A stretch of 64,000 nt of DNA from Hymenobacter sediminicola (GTDB taxonomy: Bacteria; Bacteroidota; Bacteroidia; Cytophagales; Hymenobacteraceae), in NCBI RefSeq assembly GCF_014250515.1, contig NZ_CP060202.1:1-64000 (forward strand), in the 5' to 3' direction. Position numbers and translations under genes: made by a program. The notes beneath the pieces were generated by a model. It did no database searches. It saw nothing but the letters and a program-made list of their open reading frames with translations, and was not told where the DNA came from. Below, one piece after another: positions 36,301 to 45,382 of this stretch (position 1 is its first letter; each line of letters starts with the position of its first letter).

Positions 36301-36829
36301 AGCCTTTGTAGAGCAGGCCCTTGTCGTAGAGCTTTTTGAGCAGGGCCCAGCAGCTTTCGATGTACTCGGGCTCGAAGGTGATGTATGGGTCGTCGAGGTC
36401 CACCCAATAGCCCATTTTCTCGGTGAGGTCGTCCCACTGGGCCTTGAAGCGCATCACGGTTTCGCGGCAGCGCTGGTTGTACTCCTCGATGCTTATTTTC
36501 TTGCCGATATCTTCCTTGGTGATACCCAGCTCCTTCTCCACCTGCAGCTCGATGGGCAGGCCGTGAGTGTCCCAGCCGCCTTTGCGGTGCACCTGCTTGC
36601 CCAGCAGCGTCTGGTAACGGCAGAAGATGTCCTTCACCGTCCGGGCCATCACGTGGTGGATGCCGGGGGCGCCGTTGGCCGAGGGCGGGCCCTCATAAAA
36701 CACGAACGTGGGCTGCCCTTCGCGGGTGCTCACGCTCTTTTCAAAGATGCCGTTCTGCTTCCACCACGCCAGGATATCGGTGCCGACCTGGCCGTAGTTG
36801 AGCGGCTGCTTGAATTCGGGGTAGTTCAT
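33359..36829 (-). CDS. ileS: Isoleucine-tRNA ligase
   Basis: IleRS charges tRNA-Ile and edits misactivated valine. The 1156-residue product has the class I HIGH-type motif in 'PPSANGAPGIHHVMART' near 51, the CP1 editing domain with the threonine-rich 'WTTTPWTLPANTA' near 240, and KMSKR in 'NKMSKRLGNAVDP' near 710, followed by the anticodon-binding domain. The start at 36829 was chosen because the upstream ATG extends through the palindromic repeat. A ~300-bp stretch inside the CP1 coding region is far less G+C-rich than either flank (see findings). Confidence 0.97.
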   Translation of the reverse strand: MNYPEFKQPLNYGQVGTDILAWWKQNGIFEKSVSTREGQPTFVFYEGPPSANGAPGIHHVMARTVKDIFCRYQTLLGKQVHRKGGWDTHGLPIELQVEKELGITKEDIGKKISIEEYNQRCRETVMRFKAQWDDLTEKMGYWVDLDDPYITFEPEYIESCWALLKKLYDKGLLYKGYTIQPYSPAAGTGLSSHELNQPGTYRDVKDTTIVAQFKVKRDEQSEKLFDGPSWLIENTDIFILAWTTTPWTLPANTALAVGKNIPYVLVRTINPYTKQYIRVVLAKARLKSYFSEFTKNGTPILPTYSDWGSIERQVPWEIEAEFTGADLVGIKYERLFGQDKGFPAFEGEERAFRVIPGDFVTTEDGTGIVHISPTFGADDFRVAQLAGVPALMVADDEGKLGPIVDRTGRYVAQMGEFGGRWVKNYDGHDESGADYKTLDESIAIRMKGEGTAFKVEKYEHTYPHCWRTDKPVLYYPLDSWFIKTTAVKDRLIELNKTINWQPASTGTGRFGNWLENLVDWNLSRSRYWGTPLPIWRTQDGTEEICIGSIEQLNAEIDKAVAAEVMTHNPYQLVDGNWVMANGSTDQTTKIDLHRPYVDDIFLVSPSGQPMYRETDLIDVWFDSGAMPYAQWHYPIENEGQFQKNFPADFIAEGVDQTRGWFFTLHALAVMLEDSVAYKNVMANGLVLDKNGNKMSKRLGNAVDPFATISQFGPDATRWYMIANAQPWDNLKFDVAGITEVQRRFFGTLFNTYSFYALYANLDGFQAREFDRTPHAELSELDRWILSKLQSLILEVRGHYDGYDPTKAARAIQDFVTDQLSNWHVRLSRRRFWKGELTADKRAAYETLQECLVVVSQLMAPIAPFFAEWLYQNMTNGMREEAIERNTPLAAESVHLTLLVEADEARIDKALEERMELAQRISSLTHSLRKKSVLKVRQPLQRILVPVFNDSTRAQVALVEDLICAEVNVKHVEFLDDASGVLVKSVKPNFKRLGQQYGAKLKAVGARIQQMSAEEISTLEKTGQLAVEIDGEAYTLAPDDVEIRTQDLPGWLVATDGPLTVALDVTLTDELRQEGVARELVNRLQNLRKDSGLEVQDKIRVTLGQQPELEAAVQSFGSYIREEVQALALDFAPEISGGSVLEFDEFSVPVLLNVATA

Positions 36830-36860
36830 ATGATCAGGGGGAGCTAAGCAACTTGTACGT

Positions 36861-36949
36861 CTGTCATTCTGAGCGGAAAGAGGGACCTTATCACGGCTGA
36901 ACAAGTTGTTATTACGTGATAAGGTCCTTCGCTCCGCTCAGGATGACAG
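36861..36949. repeat. Intergenic palindromic element, copy B
   Basis: Arms of ~35 bp (outer CTGTCATTCTGAGC, inner GGACCTTATCACG) face each other around a 19-nt loop, between the ileS start and the MMPL transporter stop. It is related to copies A and C by the GTCAT..CTGAGC outer end and the CCTTCGCT inner portion. Confidence 0.85.
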
Positions 36950-36964
36950 ATGGTTAGGGTGGTT

Positions 36965-39403
36965 TTATCCGTTTAGTTTGGGCTGTACCTGCATTTTATC
37001 CAGGTTCAGCTCTAGGTCGTCGTCTTCCTCGTGGTAGTTGTCGTCGTAGTGCTTGATGCCTGACTGGTCGATAACGTCCTCATCTTTGCCGTGCTCAAAC
37101 GTTACGAGCAAACAAGGCAGCAAAATCAGGTTAGAGAAGTTGGTGATGAGAAGGCTGGCCGACATCAGCAGGCCCAGTGCCTTGGTACCGCCAAACTCCG
37201 AGAAAGCAAACACCAGAAACCCCAAAAACAGCACAATGCTGGTGTAAATCATGCTGGTACCGGCTTCCGAAAGCGTGGTGCTGATAGCGGCCTTCACCCG
37301 GCGGCCGTTGGCGGCCATTTCCTGCCGAAACTTCGCCAGCAAATGGATAGAGTTGTCGCCATCAATACCCAGTGCGATACTGAAAATGAGGGCTGTACTA
37401 GGCTTGAGCGGAATATCAAAGTAGCCCATAATACCACCCGTGAGCAGCAGCGTGAAGAAGTTGGGCAGCAGCGTGAAGAACACCGCCCGGATGCTGCGGA
37501 ACAGAATCAGGACGACTGCCCCCACCAACAGAAACGCGTGCAGCAAGCTCGATTTGAGCGTGCCAATCAGAAACTCGTTGCCTTTAGTGAAAATGATGGT
37601 GGTGCCCGTCAGCTTCACATCGGTGCCCGTGCCGTTGAAAATCTTGTTAATCTCGGGCCGGATGCGGTTGTTGATGAGCGTATCAAGGTTGTGCGAGCCG
37701 ATATCAGCAATTTTGAGCGAGATGCGTGCCTTCTGCATGGTGCTGTCGGTGAAGGAGCGCAGCAGCTTGCTCGTCAGCTGGCCTTCGCTGCCTTCCGTCG
37801 ACTGCGAGCGGGCCAAATAACTGAACACGTAGTTCTTTTCGTCGTTGTCGGGCAGGCGGTAGTAGTTCGGGTCGCCGTTGTAGAACGCCTGCGTGGAAGC
37901 CTTCAGAAACGTAACCACACTAACCGGCGATGTAAGCACGGGCTGGGTGCGCAGGTAATTTTCCAGCCGGTCTATCCGCTCCAGATTCTTGAGTTTGAGC
38001 AGGCCTTTGGGCTTGCCCGTATCTACTACCAGTTCCAGCGGCATCACGCCGTTGAAGTGCTGCTCGAAGAATTTCAGGTCCGAGTTTACCGACGAATCCT
38101 TGGGCAAATCGTCCACCATGTAGCTCACTGAGCGCACTTTGCTTACTCCAACGGAAGCCAGCACGGCCAGCGCCAGCGCCGTGAGGTAGACGGTCCGGCG
38201 GCGCTCCAGCACCACGTAGTCGAAAAATTCAAGCAGCTTCATGAGCGGCTTGGCTTCCAGGTGTTCCAACTGCTTGGGCGTGGGCGGCGGCAGAATGGTA
38301 AAAACAATCGGCATCAGGATGAACGATACCGCAAAGGCCACGAAGATGTTGAGCGTGGCCACCGCCCCAAACTGGAACAGAATAGCAATGTTGGTGAAGC
38401 AGAACACTACAAAGCCGATGGCCGTGGTCGTGTTGTTCATGAGCGTTACGAGGCCGATTTTGCGCACTACCCGCGCCATAGCCAGCACCTGGTTGCCCGA
38501 TTTGCGGTAGTCGTAGTGGTAGCGGCTGAGCAGGTAGGTACAGTTTGGGATGCCGATAACGATGATAATACTCGGTATCAGGCCCGTAAGCAGGTTGATT
38601 TTGTAGCCTAGCAGCACCATGCTCCCGATACACCAGGTCACAACAATCAGCACAATCAGCAGCGGAAACACCACCGCCGACCACGTGCGGAAGAACATGA
38701 GCAGCGTGAGGGCCATCATCCCGATGGTCAGGCCCACGAACAGCTTCATTTCGGCCGCTACTTTGGTGGTCATAGTGGCCCGCACGTAGGGCAGGCCGGC
38801 GTAGTGCATTTTGATGCCAGTCTTCTTCTGAAACCGCTCGGCATGGCCCAGAATTTCCTGCATCACGCCTTCGCGCTTGCTGGAATTCAGGAATTTAGGA
38901 TCCATGGTAAGCGCCAGCAGCGTGGCCCCGGTGGTAGGCGAAATCAGCTGGCCTTTGTAGAATTCCTGCGCATTCACTACCCGCATCAGCGAGTCGAGTT
39001 CGGGCTGCGTTTGCGGGAAATTGCGGAAGATGGGCACCGCCCGGAACGTCTGGGTGGCCGTGTCCTTTTCCAGCTTGGGCAGACGCGTAACGCCCAGAAT
39101 GCCGCTCACGCCCTGCACCTTGCTTAGCGTATCCGTAAGGGCACGCAGCTCATTGAAGTTGCCGAGTCGGTAGACAGAACTGTCCTGCATGCCCAACACC
39201 AGCACGTTGCCATCCTCGCCGAAGGTCTGCTTGAACTTCTGGAAGTACACCATGTCGGGGTCGTCGGGCGACACCACCTGCGCGAAGTCGTAGGTCATTT
39301 CGACCTTGCGGGCTTCCCAGGCCATGAACACGGTAATAGCCGCCAGCAGTCCAATCAGGAGTCGACGGTTCTTGATGACAAACAGGGCGAGGTTTCTCCA
39401 CAT
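36965..39403 (-). CDS. MMPL/RND-family transporter
   Basis: An 812-residue, 12-helix RND-superfamily membrane protein of the MMPL/'patched'-type branch. The architecture shows an initial helix (~12-30), a periplasmic loop, five clustered helices (~225-390), a second periplasmic loop, and a repeat of five helices near 620-790. Paired sterol-sensing-like 'LTGLIPSIIIVIGIPNCTYL' and 'ALGIDGDNSIHLLAK' segments mark each half. The cargo (lipid, hopanoid or drug) is not predictable. The last ~40 residues are acidic. A TACCTTTG box lies 18 bp upstream of the ATG. Confidence 0.9.
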   Translation of the reverse strand: MWRNLALFVIKNRRLLIGLLAAITVFMAWEARKVEMTYDFAQVVSPDDPDMVYFQKFKQTFGEDGNVLVLGMQDSSVYRLGNFNELRALTDTLSKVQGVSGILGVTRLPKLEKDTATQTFRAVPIFRNFPQTQPELDSLMRVVNAQEFYKGQLISPTTGATLLALTMDPKFLNSSKREGVMQEILGHAERFQKKTGIKMHYAGLPYVRATMTTKVAAEMKLFVGLTIGMMALTLLMFFRTWSAVVFPLLIVLIVVTWCIGSMVLLGYKINLLTGLIPSIIIVIGIPNCTYLLSRYHYDYRKSGNQVLAMARVVRKIGLVTLMNNTTTAIGFVVFCFTNIAILFQFGAVATLNIFVAFAVSFILMPIVFTILPPPTPKQLEHLEAKPLMKLLEFFDYVVLERRRTVYLTALALAVLASVGVSKVRSVSYMVDDLPKDSSVNSDLKFFEQHFNGVMPLELVVDTGKPKGLLKLKNLERIDRLENYLRTQPVLTSPVSVVTFLKASTQAFYNGDPNYYRLPDNDEKNYVFSYLARSQSTEGSEGQLTSKLLRSFTDSTMQKARISLKIADIGSHNLDTLINNRIRPEINKIFNGTGTDVKLTGTTIIFTKGNEFLIGTLKSSLLHAFLLVGAVVLILFRSIRAVFFTLLPNFFTLLLTGGIMGYFDIPLKPSTALIFSIALGIDGDNSIHLLAKFRQEMAANGRRVKAAISTTLSEAGTSMIYTSIVLFLGFLVFAFSEFGGTKALGLLMSASLLITNFSNLILLPCLLVTFEHGKDEDVIDQSGIKHYDDNYHEEDDDLELNLDKMQVQPKLNG

Positions 39404-39420
39404 AGGCTGCTAAAATGCAG

Positions 39421-39428
39421 CAAAGGTA
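39421..39428 (-). promoter_or_regulatory. Bacteroidota -7 box (TACCTTTG) for the MMPL transporter
   Basis: A perfect TAnnTTTG on the minus strand ends 18 bp before the transporter ATG at 39403, predicting a very short leader. Confidence 0.6.
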
Positions 39429-39642
39429 CGCAACCCGCCGCAGGTAAGGCGCTGTGAGGCACAAACCTGCCGCTAGCTCGCCTGAAATCAGAGCCACTGT
39501 TTTCCAGGAAAGCTGAAATATTTAACTAAATATAGGCAACTCAAAATGCTAAACACAACGTAAACAACCGAAATTCAAGCACTTGGCCGAATAAAAAATT
39601 GCATTATAGTCAAGATACAGTATTAATTTTTCTGGTTTGCCT

Positions 39643-40050
39643 ATGACTCTGTTTCACACGCCCGAAGTATCTCTCACGTACCATCCAACTTCCGAAATTC
39701 TGCAGCTGAGCTACAATGCTACCCAGCTTTCCGTTTCGTTTGGCATGGCGTATCAACAGGCGTTGGAACAGATGCTGGAACACAATGTGGGCAAGCTGTT
39801 GCTGGACCTGAAGCGGAATGCGCCCCCTACCGATGATGAGTTTGAGCAGTTGCTGCCGCCACTAGCCAGCGTGCTGCCAGCCTACGAGACGCGGCCTCTG
39901 TTTATTGCGGCGGTTGTGTCGGAAGGGCAGTATCAGTACCAGATTGGCAATTCGCTGGCAGCCAGCGCTACTACGCTCCCACCGGCCAACGTCGAGTTCA
40001 ACTATTTTACCTCGCGCCGTGAGGCGGCCGACTGGCTCGGCAACAATTAG
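39643..40050 (+). CDS. STAS/SpoIIAA-like hypothetical protein
   Basis: A 135-residue soluble protein with alternating beta strands and helices in the order of a SpoIIAA/STAS-like fold: strand pair at 6-30, helix ~33-48, 'GKLLLDLKRNAPPTDDEF' strand-helix, and a final 'ADWLGNN' helix. Similar short proteins are common in Hymenobacter-like genomes, without assigned function. I chose the ATG over a TTG two codons upstream. It converges on the T9SS gene across a shared terminator, and its 5' region is very A+T-rich. Confidence 0.65.
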   Translation: MTLFHTPEVSLTYHPTSEILQLSYNATQLSVSFGMAYQQALEQMLEHNVGKLLLDLKRNAPPTDDEFEQLLPPLASVLPAYETRPLFIAAVVSEGQYQYQIGNSLAASATTLPPANVEFNYFTSRREAADWLGNN

Positions 40051-40070
40051 CAACCACATATCGTATAGTA

Positions 40071-40111
40071 ACAAAAAAGCCCCTGAACAGTGCGTTCAGG
40101 GGCTTTTTTGT
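40071..40111. terminator. Bidirectional terminator
   Basis: A perfect 18-bp stem (core AAAAAAGCCCCTGAAC) with a 5-nt loop sits between the STAS-like gene and the large T9SS gene. Confidence 0.92.
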
Positions 40112-40132
40112 TGCGCGAAAGAAGTAGATGAA

Positions 40133-43100
40133 CTAGCGGACTACCTCTACCCAGCCTTTCCAGGTTTCGCCGGTGCTGCTTTCCAGCAGGTAGTAGTACA
40201 CGCCACCAGGCACGTTGCTTTTGCCCCAGCCATCGGTGTAGTTGCTCTGCTCGAATACCTTTTTGCCCCAGCGGTTGAAAATCTGAATGTTCACCGGCTG
40301 GAAGGTCAGGAATGGGCGGAAGGTGTCGTTTTTGCCGTCCCCGTTCGGCGTAATGACGTTGGGTTTCTGAATGCCCCGAACCAATACGGTCAATGTCCGG
40401 ACTTCCTCACAGCCACCATTCGGGCCGTATTTGGCCGTCAGGCGCACTTGGTATGTAGTCCCGTTGGGTTCGGCGGAGGTGTAGGAGTGCGTAGCCGAAG
40501 CGCCGGTGCCGGTGGTACCATCCCCGAAGTCCCAGGTGTAGCTGCTTACAGTACCGCCCGTGGCAGAAGCCGTGAACGTGACGGGCGCACCTACCACCTC
40601 GTTCGGCGTGCTGGCAATAGCCGTTACTTGTGGGCGAGGAGCTACGTTCACGACAACTGTGTCAGTGCCGGTGCAGTTGTTGATGTTGCTGGCCGTGACG
40701 ACGTAGAACGTAGTAGCAGTAGGTGAGGCCACCACCGTTCGGCCAGTAGTAGTATTCAGGCCCAGTGGCGGGAACCAGGAGTACGTAACGCCCGGTCCGG
40801 CATCTGGCACCGACAGCGTTACGGAGCCGCCGCCACAAACCGTTTTATCGGGGCCGGCTGCCGCACGGGGCAGGCCATACACCACAATCGTATCGGTAGC
40901 AGTAGCAGTCTGCACGCAGTTAGATGGGTCCGTTACGGTCAGGCGCACGATGTAGCGGCCGGGAGTGGTATAAACGGTGTTTACGAAAGGCGTAGCGCTG
41001 TTGGAAGTCTGACCATTTCCAAAATTCCAGGTGGTGGAAGTACCACTAACGGAAGGCCGCGTGAAGAACACCGTGAGCGGCGCACAACCCGTCCGTAGCC
41101 GCGAGCCACCGGGAATGTTGGAAGGTGTAAACGTGGCATCCAGCTGCAATACGTCGATTTTGAAGGCAGCATTGTTATAGCTGCCAGTGCCCTTGTTGCG
41201 CGACCAGGCATTGGGCGTAGTATCGATGGCTGTACCGCCACCTACACACATTGACTGGTAAATAATGCCACGCTTATCGAAGCGCGAAGTGCCGCCGTCA
41301 ACGTGGGCATTGCCGTTGCCGAAGTATGTGCCATATACCAAGCTGGTGGCATTTGCCGATAGCTGCATAATGTAGTGGTAGCCCCCACTACCCGCCGTAG
41401 ACACAATAGCGCCCGGCGTCACGGGCATGCCAGCCATGGTGTTACCGGTACTGAGCTGGCCGCCCCAGCCAGAAAGCAGAATCTGGCCGCAGTTATCGAC
41501 CAAGAAAGCTGTAGGCGACATATTGATGGCTCCGCTGGCCGTGCCATTGCCAACCGTTGTAGAAAACCGGGTGGTGGTCAGGTTTCGGTTTAGCTTATGA
41601 ATAAACTGGCGGCTGTTGGGATTGACATACACACCAGCCGTCACCGGATAAGCGCCATCGGTCTGGCCGTATACATACACTTCACCCTGGCGGTCGAGCT
41701 GCACGAAATGAGCTTGGTCGTAGCCAGTAGTGCCGAGGTAGGTTGACTGGAAGAGGTCGTTGCCAGCGGCCGAAATACGGGCTACAAAGCCGTCGGCACT
41801 ACCGCCGCGGTACTGTGGATTCAGGCCTCCTATGGTCCCTGGCAGATTGGTACTAGTGGTACCACCACTCACAAATACAGTTCCCGTGCTGTCAACCTGC
41901 ACCGAGTAAGCCGCATCGGTGCCCGTACCACCCAGGAAAGTGCTCCACACCAAGCCCGTCAGACCGGAGTTCAGTTTCACAATCACAGCATCCGTCGCGC
42001 CAGATTTGGTCATCTGGAAGCCCCCTAGTGAAGGGAAGTTAGTAGAAGCCGATACGGTTGCCAGATAGATGTTGCCTTGCGTGTCCGTTGTTACGTCGCC
42101 CCGGTAGTCGTCGCCGTAGTTCTTCTGAAGCGCTGTTGGCAATTGGCCATCAACGCCGTTGCCACCTAAAAACGTAGACGCCAGCAGTTGGGTACCGGTT
42201 GGATTTAACTTCGAAATAACGATATCAACGCCGGTGTTGTAAGAACGGTCGTAAGCGCTGTTGCTAGTAGGGAAGTTCGACGAAGCTGTCGAACCCATAA
42301 TGATTAGGTCACCGGTCGGATCAACCACCATACTATGCGGATGGTCGTCGTCGGACCCGCCGATATAGGTTGCATACACCCGCGACGCCGCCCCAGTAGC
42401 AGCAGCTGGGTTAAATTTCATGATACCGTAGTCCTGACTACCGTTATGGCTAATATCATAAGCACCCGTAGTGGTCGGGTAGCCGGGGTCAAACACTACC
42501 CCACCGGCATAGAGGTTGCCTTGGGCATCATAAGTGGCTGTGTAGCCATAATTGTTGGCCGACGAGCCAGTATAGGAAGAGTAGGCCAACACCGGGTCAA
42601 TGACGAGTGGCAACTCCTTGTTGTAGCCTTTCGGGAAGCCGAATGCCAGTGTGTTGTTGGCCGATAGCACATAGTTGCAGGGCACCAGTACGCGTTGGCC
42701 TTTAACGAGTTGATACGCTACTGGGCTCTGTTCTACCACGGTACCCACTGAAGTGGTAACCTGTAGTGCGCCCTTCACAATGCTGAGCTTCTGTTGGCCT
42801 TCGTAGTGTAGTTGAATACGTTTGGCATCGGTACCTGCTGCCAGTTCGAAGTCGTATTCGAGGTGGTCGTTGCTGGTATAGAAACGCAGATTGGTGCCGG
42901 GGTAGAGGTCTTGGTAGCGCACTTCGCCGAAGGAAGGCACATTGGTTGCCCATTTGCTTCGGTCGTTGCCCAGAAAGAAGTTGCTAGCCTCGCCGGTTTC
43001 AGCCTCCCCATTCACCGCAGCCTGCAGGTTGGCCCCTACAAAAGAAACCGAGTAAGCGTGGGCCTTGATGCGGTGGTCGCGGCCATCGGGCCCTTGGTCG

Positions 43101-43375
43101 TGGAGCTTCTCTAACTCCTTGACATCATAAAGCGCCTGCAACAGGCGGCCGCGTTCCAGAAACAGGCGGCCACCGGGCACGTCCGTTGCAAACAGCACAG
43201 GCTTAGCCCATTGGTTTCGGTTGGCCACAAACTGCAGCTGTCGGGTTTCGGTAGGTGCAGCTACTTTGGGAGCCACCGATTGGGCTGTAGCCGGCAGAGC
43301 AGCCAGCAGACCCAGTGCAGCCAGCACACGCGGCAAACTGAGCGCGCGGCGCTCAGAAAGGGTAGAGAAGGGCAT
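40133..43375 (-). CDS. T9SS type B secreted surface protein with PKD and SBBP-like repeats
   Basis: A 1080-residue secreted protein. It has a signal peptide (Leu/Ala-rich, cleaving near 'ATAQ', residue ~32), an N-terminal DUF7948-like domain (~50-260), a long run of SBBP-like beta-propeller repeats ('DAQGNLYAGG', 'DPTGDLIIMG' spacing) to ~700, and two or three PKD/Ig-like domains marked by 'NFGNGQTS' and 'WDFGDGTT'. The C-terminal 80 residues start 'PNVITPNGDGKNDTF' and match the gliding-motility-associated CTD that directs type IX secretion and surface attachment. No catalytic domain is seen, so a cell-surface adhesin or scaffold role is likely. Confidence 0.93.
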   Translation of the reverse strand: MPFSTLSERRALSLPRVLAALGLLAALPATAQSVAPKVAAPTETRQLQFVANRNQWAKPVLFATDVPGGRLFLERGRLLQALYDVKELEKLHDQGPDGRDHRIKAHAYSVSFVGANLQAAVNGEAETGEASNFFLGNDRSKWATNVPSFGEVRYQDLYPGTNLRFYTSNDHLEYDFELAAGTDAKRIQLHYEGQQKLSIVKGALQVTTSVGTVVEQSPVAYQLVKGQRVLVPCNYVLSANNTLAFGFPKGYNKELPLVIDPVLAYSSYTGSSANNYGYTATYDAQGNLYAGGVVFDPGYPTTTGAYDISHNGSQDYGIMKFNPAAATGAASRVYATYIGGSDDDHPHSMVVDPTGDLIIMGSTASSNFPTSNSAYDRSYNTGVDIVISKLNPTGTQLLASTFLGGNGVDGQLPTALQKNYGDDYRGDVTTDTQGNIYLATVSASTNFPSLGGFQMTKSGATDAVIVKLNSGLTGLVWSTFLGGTGTDAAYSVQVDSTGTVFVSGGTTSTNLPGTIGGLNPQYRGGSADGFVARISAAGNDLFQSTYLGTTGYDQAHFVQLDRQGEVYVYGQTDGAYPVTAGVYVNPNSRQFIHKLNRNLTTTRFSTTVGNGTASGAINMSPTAFLVDNCGQILLSGWGGQLSTGNTMAGMPVTPGAIVSTAGSGGYHYIMQLSANATSLVYGTYFGNGNAHVDGGTSRFDKRGIIYQSMCVGGGTAIDTTPNAWSRNKGTGSYNNAAFKIDVLQLDATFTPSNIPGGSRLRTGCAPLTVFFTRPSVSGTSTTWNFGNGQTSNSATPFVNTVYTTPGRYIVRLTVTDPSNCVQTATATDTIVVYGLPRAAAGPDKTVCGGGSVTLSVPDAGPGVTYSWFPPLGLNTTTGRTVVASPTATTFYVVTASNINNCTGTDTVVVNVAPRPQVTAIASTPNEVVGAPVTFTASATGGTVSSYTWDFGDGTTGTGASATHSYTSAEPNGTTYQVRLTAKYGPNGGCEEVRTLTVLVRGIQKPNVITPNGDGKNDTFRPFLTFQPVNIQIFNRWGKKVFEQSNYTDGWGKSNVPGGVYYYLLESSTGETWKGWVEVVR

Positions 43376-43463
43376 AGAGAAACTATAAAGTGGAAGAAGA
43401 AAAAGTCAGACCAAAAACATATGCGAACCGATAGGGCGTAATTACCGCACCAAAACGCAATAA

Positions 43464-43511
43464 AAATCTCCGGCCTCAGTAAGCAAGAATCTTACCGAAA
43501 CCGGAGAATTA
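43464..43511 (-). terminator. Terminator after glyS
   Basis: Arms TCTCCGG/CCGGAGA enclose an inner GTAAG/CTTAC helix, and a U-rich tail follows on the minus strand. It is 58 bp past the glyS stop. Confidence 0.7.
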
Positions 43512-43568
43512 TTATATCCGATACTAAAAAAACCTATTTCGCTTACGCTTTAAGTAGCGCGTTTAGCC

Positions 43569-45092
43569 TTACAGGTTTTCGAAAATGCGTGAGAAGCTTA
43601 CTGCCTCTCCAATGTAGCCGCGCAGCTCCGAGATGGGCATACGGGTCTGCTCGCGCGAGTCGCGGTGTCGCACGGTCACAGTATTGTCTTCCAAGCTCTG
43701 GCCATCTACCACGATGCAGAAAGGCGTGCCGATGAGGTCTTGGCGGGTGTAGCGCTTGCCTATGGCGTCGCGCTCCTCCATTATCACGCGGAAGTCATGG
43801 CGCAGGCTGTTGAAGATTTCCTCGGCCTTTTCGGGCATCCCGTCTTTCTTCACCAGTGGGAAAATGGCGGCTTTAATGGGGGCCACGGCTGGGTGCAGCT
43901 TCAGGAAGGTGCGCGTTTTGGTCTGCTCCTTCTCGCCTTCGCCTTCCGTAATGGTTTCCTCGGTGTAAGCCTGGCACAGCGTAGCCAGAAACAGGCGGTC
44001 AGCGCCCACGGACGTTTCTACCACGAACGGTACGTAGTTGCCATACGCCTTGCCGGTTTCGGGGTCGATATCGGCATCAAAGTACTGCTGCTTCTTTTTC
44101 GACAGGTTCTGGTGCTGAGTCAGGTCAAAATCGGAACGAGAGTGGATGCCTTCGATTTCCTTGAAGCCGAACGGAAACTCATACTCGATATCCACGGCTG
44201 CCTTGGCGTAGTGGGCCAGCTTGTCGTGGTCGTGGAAGCGGAGCTTGGCGGCGGGCAGGCCCAGCGCCTCGTGCCAGCGGCGGCGTGTTTCTTTCCAGGC
44301 AGTGTACCACTCGCCTTCGGTGCCAGGTCGCACAAAGAATTGCATTTCCATCTGCTCGAACTCCCGCATTCGGAAGATGAACTGCCGGGCCACAATCTCA
44401 TTGCGGAAGGCCTTCCCAATCTGGGCAATGCCGAACGGCACCTTCATGCGCGCCGATTTCTGCACGTTCAGGAAGTTCACGAAGATGCCCTGGGCTGTTT
44501 CGGGCCGCAGGTAAATCTTGCTGGAGTCTTCGGCCACCGCCCCTACCTGCGTCGAGAACATGAGGTTGAACTGGCGTACATCGGTCCAGTTGCTGGTTTT
44601 GGAAACCGGACAGATGATTTTCTCATCAATGATGAGCTGTTTCACACCGGCTAGGTCTTCGCTGGTCAGCAGGCGGCCCATTTCGGCCAGCAAGGTTTCG
44701 GCGCGCGCCAGCTCGTTGTTCTTCTCGTATTCGGCAGCCTTGTCTTCCAGCAGCACATCGGCGCGGTAGCGTTTCTTGCTGTCGAGGTTGTCAATCATGG
44801 GGTCTGAGAAGCCGTCGACGTGGCCGGAGGCTTTCCAGGTGAGCGGGTGCATGAAGATGGCCGCATCAATGCCTACCACGTTCTGGTTGAGCTGCGTCAT
44901 GGCCTTCCACCAGAGCTGCTTAAGGTTGTTTTTCAGCTCCACGCCGTTGGGGCCATAGTCATAGACGGCGGCCAGACCATCGTATATTTCAGAAGAGGGA
45001 AATACGAACCCGTATTCCTTGGCGTGCGAGACGATAGTAGCCAGGGTGCCTTCGGTGGTGGCAGCGGGAGCTTTCTGGGGAGTGGTGCTCAT
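43569..45092 (-). CDS. glyS: Glycine-tRNA ligase (alpha2-type)
   Basis: This is a homodimeric class II glycyl-tRNA synthetase. The 507-residue product has motif 1 near 'FMHPLTWKASGHVDGFSDP', motif 2 'YLRPETAQGIFVNF' near 210 and motif 3 'VVETSVGADRLFLA' near 350, followed by the anticodon-binding domain. The start at 45092 is preferred over an ATG 13 codons upstream. A TACTTTTG promoter box lies at 45204-45211. The short N-terminal Ala/Pro-rich stretch is not conserved. Confidence 0.96.
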   Translation of the reverse strand: MSTTPQKAPAATTEGTLATIVSHAKEYGFVFPSSEIYDGLAAVYDYGPNGVELKNNLKQLWWKAMTQLNQNVVGIDAAIFMHPLTWKASGHVDGFSDPMIDNLDSKKRYRADVLLEDKAAEYEKNNELARAETLLAEMGRLLTSEDLAGVKQLIIDEKIICPVSKTSNWTDVRQFNLMFSTQVGAVAEDSSKIYLRPETAQGIFVNFLNVQKSARMKVPFGIAQIGKAFRNEIVARQFIFRMREFEQMEMQFFVRPGTEGEWYTAWKETRRRWHEALGLPAAKLRFHDHDKLAHYAKAAVDIEYEFPFGFKEIEGIHSRSDFDLTQHQNLSKKKQQYFDADIDPETGKAYGNYVPFVVETSVGADRLFLATLCQAYTEETITEGEGEKEQTKTRTFLKLHPAVAPIKAAIFPLVKKDGMPEKAEEIFNSLRHDFRVIMEERDAIGKRYTRQDLIGTPFCIVVDGQSLEDNTVTVRHRDSREQTRMPISELRGYIGEAVSFSRIFENL

Positions 45093-45203
45093 GGAGGAAT
45101 AAGGAATGAAGATGGGAAAACCGGAACACAACCTCTAGAAGCCGCAACCGAAACGCCGGACTTCTATGCGCTGCTCTCAGGCTCTCCTTTCTACGATGAA
45201 AGG

Positions 45204-45211
45204 CAAAAGTA
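45204..45211 (-). promoter_or_regulatory. Bacteroidota -7 box (TACTTTTG) for glyS
   Basis: A perfect TAnnTTTG, minus strand, ~110 bp upstream of the glyS ATG, in the divergent region with the phosphate transporter. Confidence 0.5.
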
Positions 45212-45338
45212 GCGCATGCGCGGGCTTGTGCTGTCATTCAACTCAACTTGTTGAATATTCCTGCGTTTAGCGCCTCAATACCGGAGGCGGTGGGCGCTCC
45301 GTAACAATTTCATAATCTTGCCCCGCCTCTGGTAGCTC

Positions 45339-45346
45339 TACCTTTG
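45339..45346 (+). promoter_or_regulatory. Bacteroidota promoter: TTG-N18-TACCTTTG for the PiT transporter
   Basis: TACCTTTG is preceded by TTG at 45318-45320 with 18 bp between them, the spacing expected for the -33/-7 promoter of the Bacteroidota housekeeping sigma factor. This is the best-formed promoter in the window and sets the transporter's ATG at 45383 instead of an upstream one. Confidence 0.75.
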
Positions 45347-45382
45347 GATGATGAAAACCGAATACTCACCAATTTCCTTTTT

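Noticed and set aside
36861-36949. Riboswitch or T-box leader for ileS
   Set aside because: The palindrome belongs to a repeat family found at other unrelated genes and has no T-box elements.
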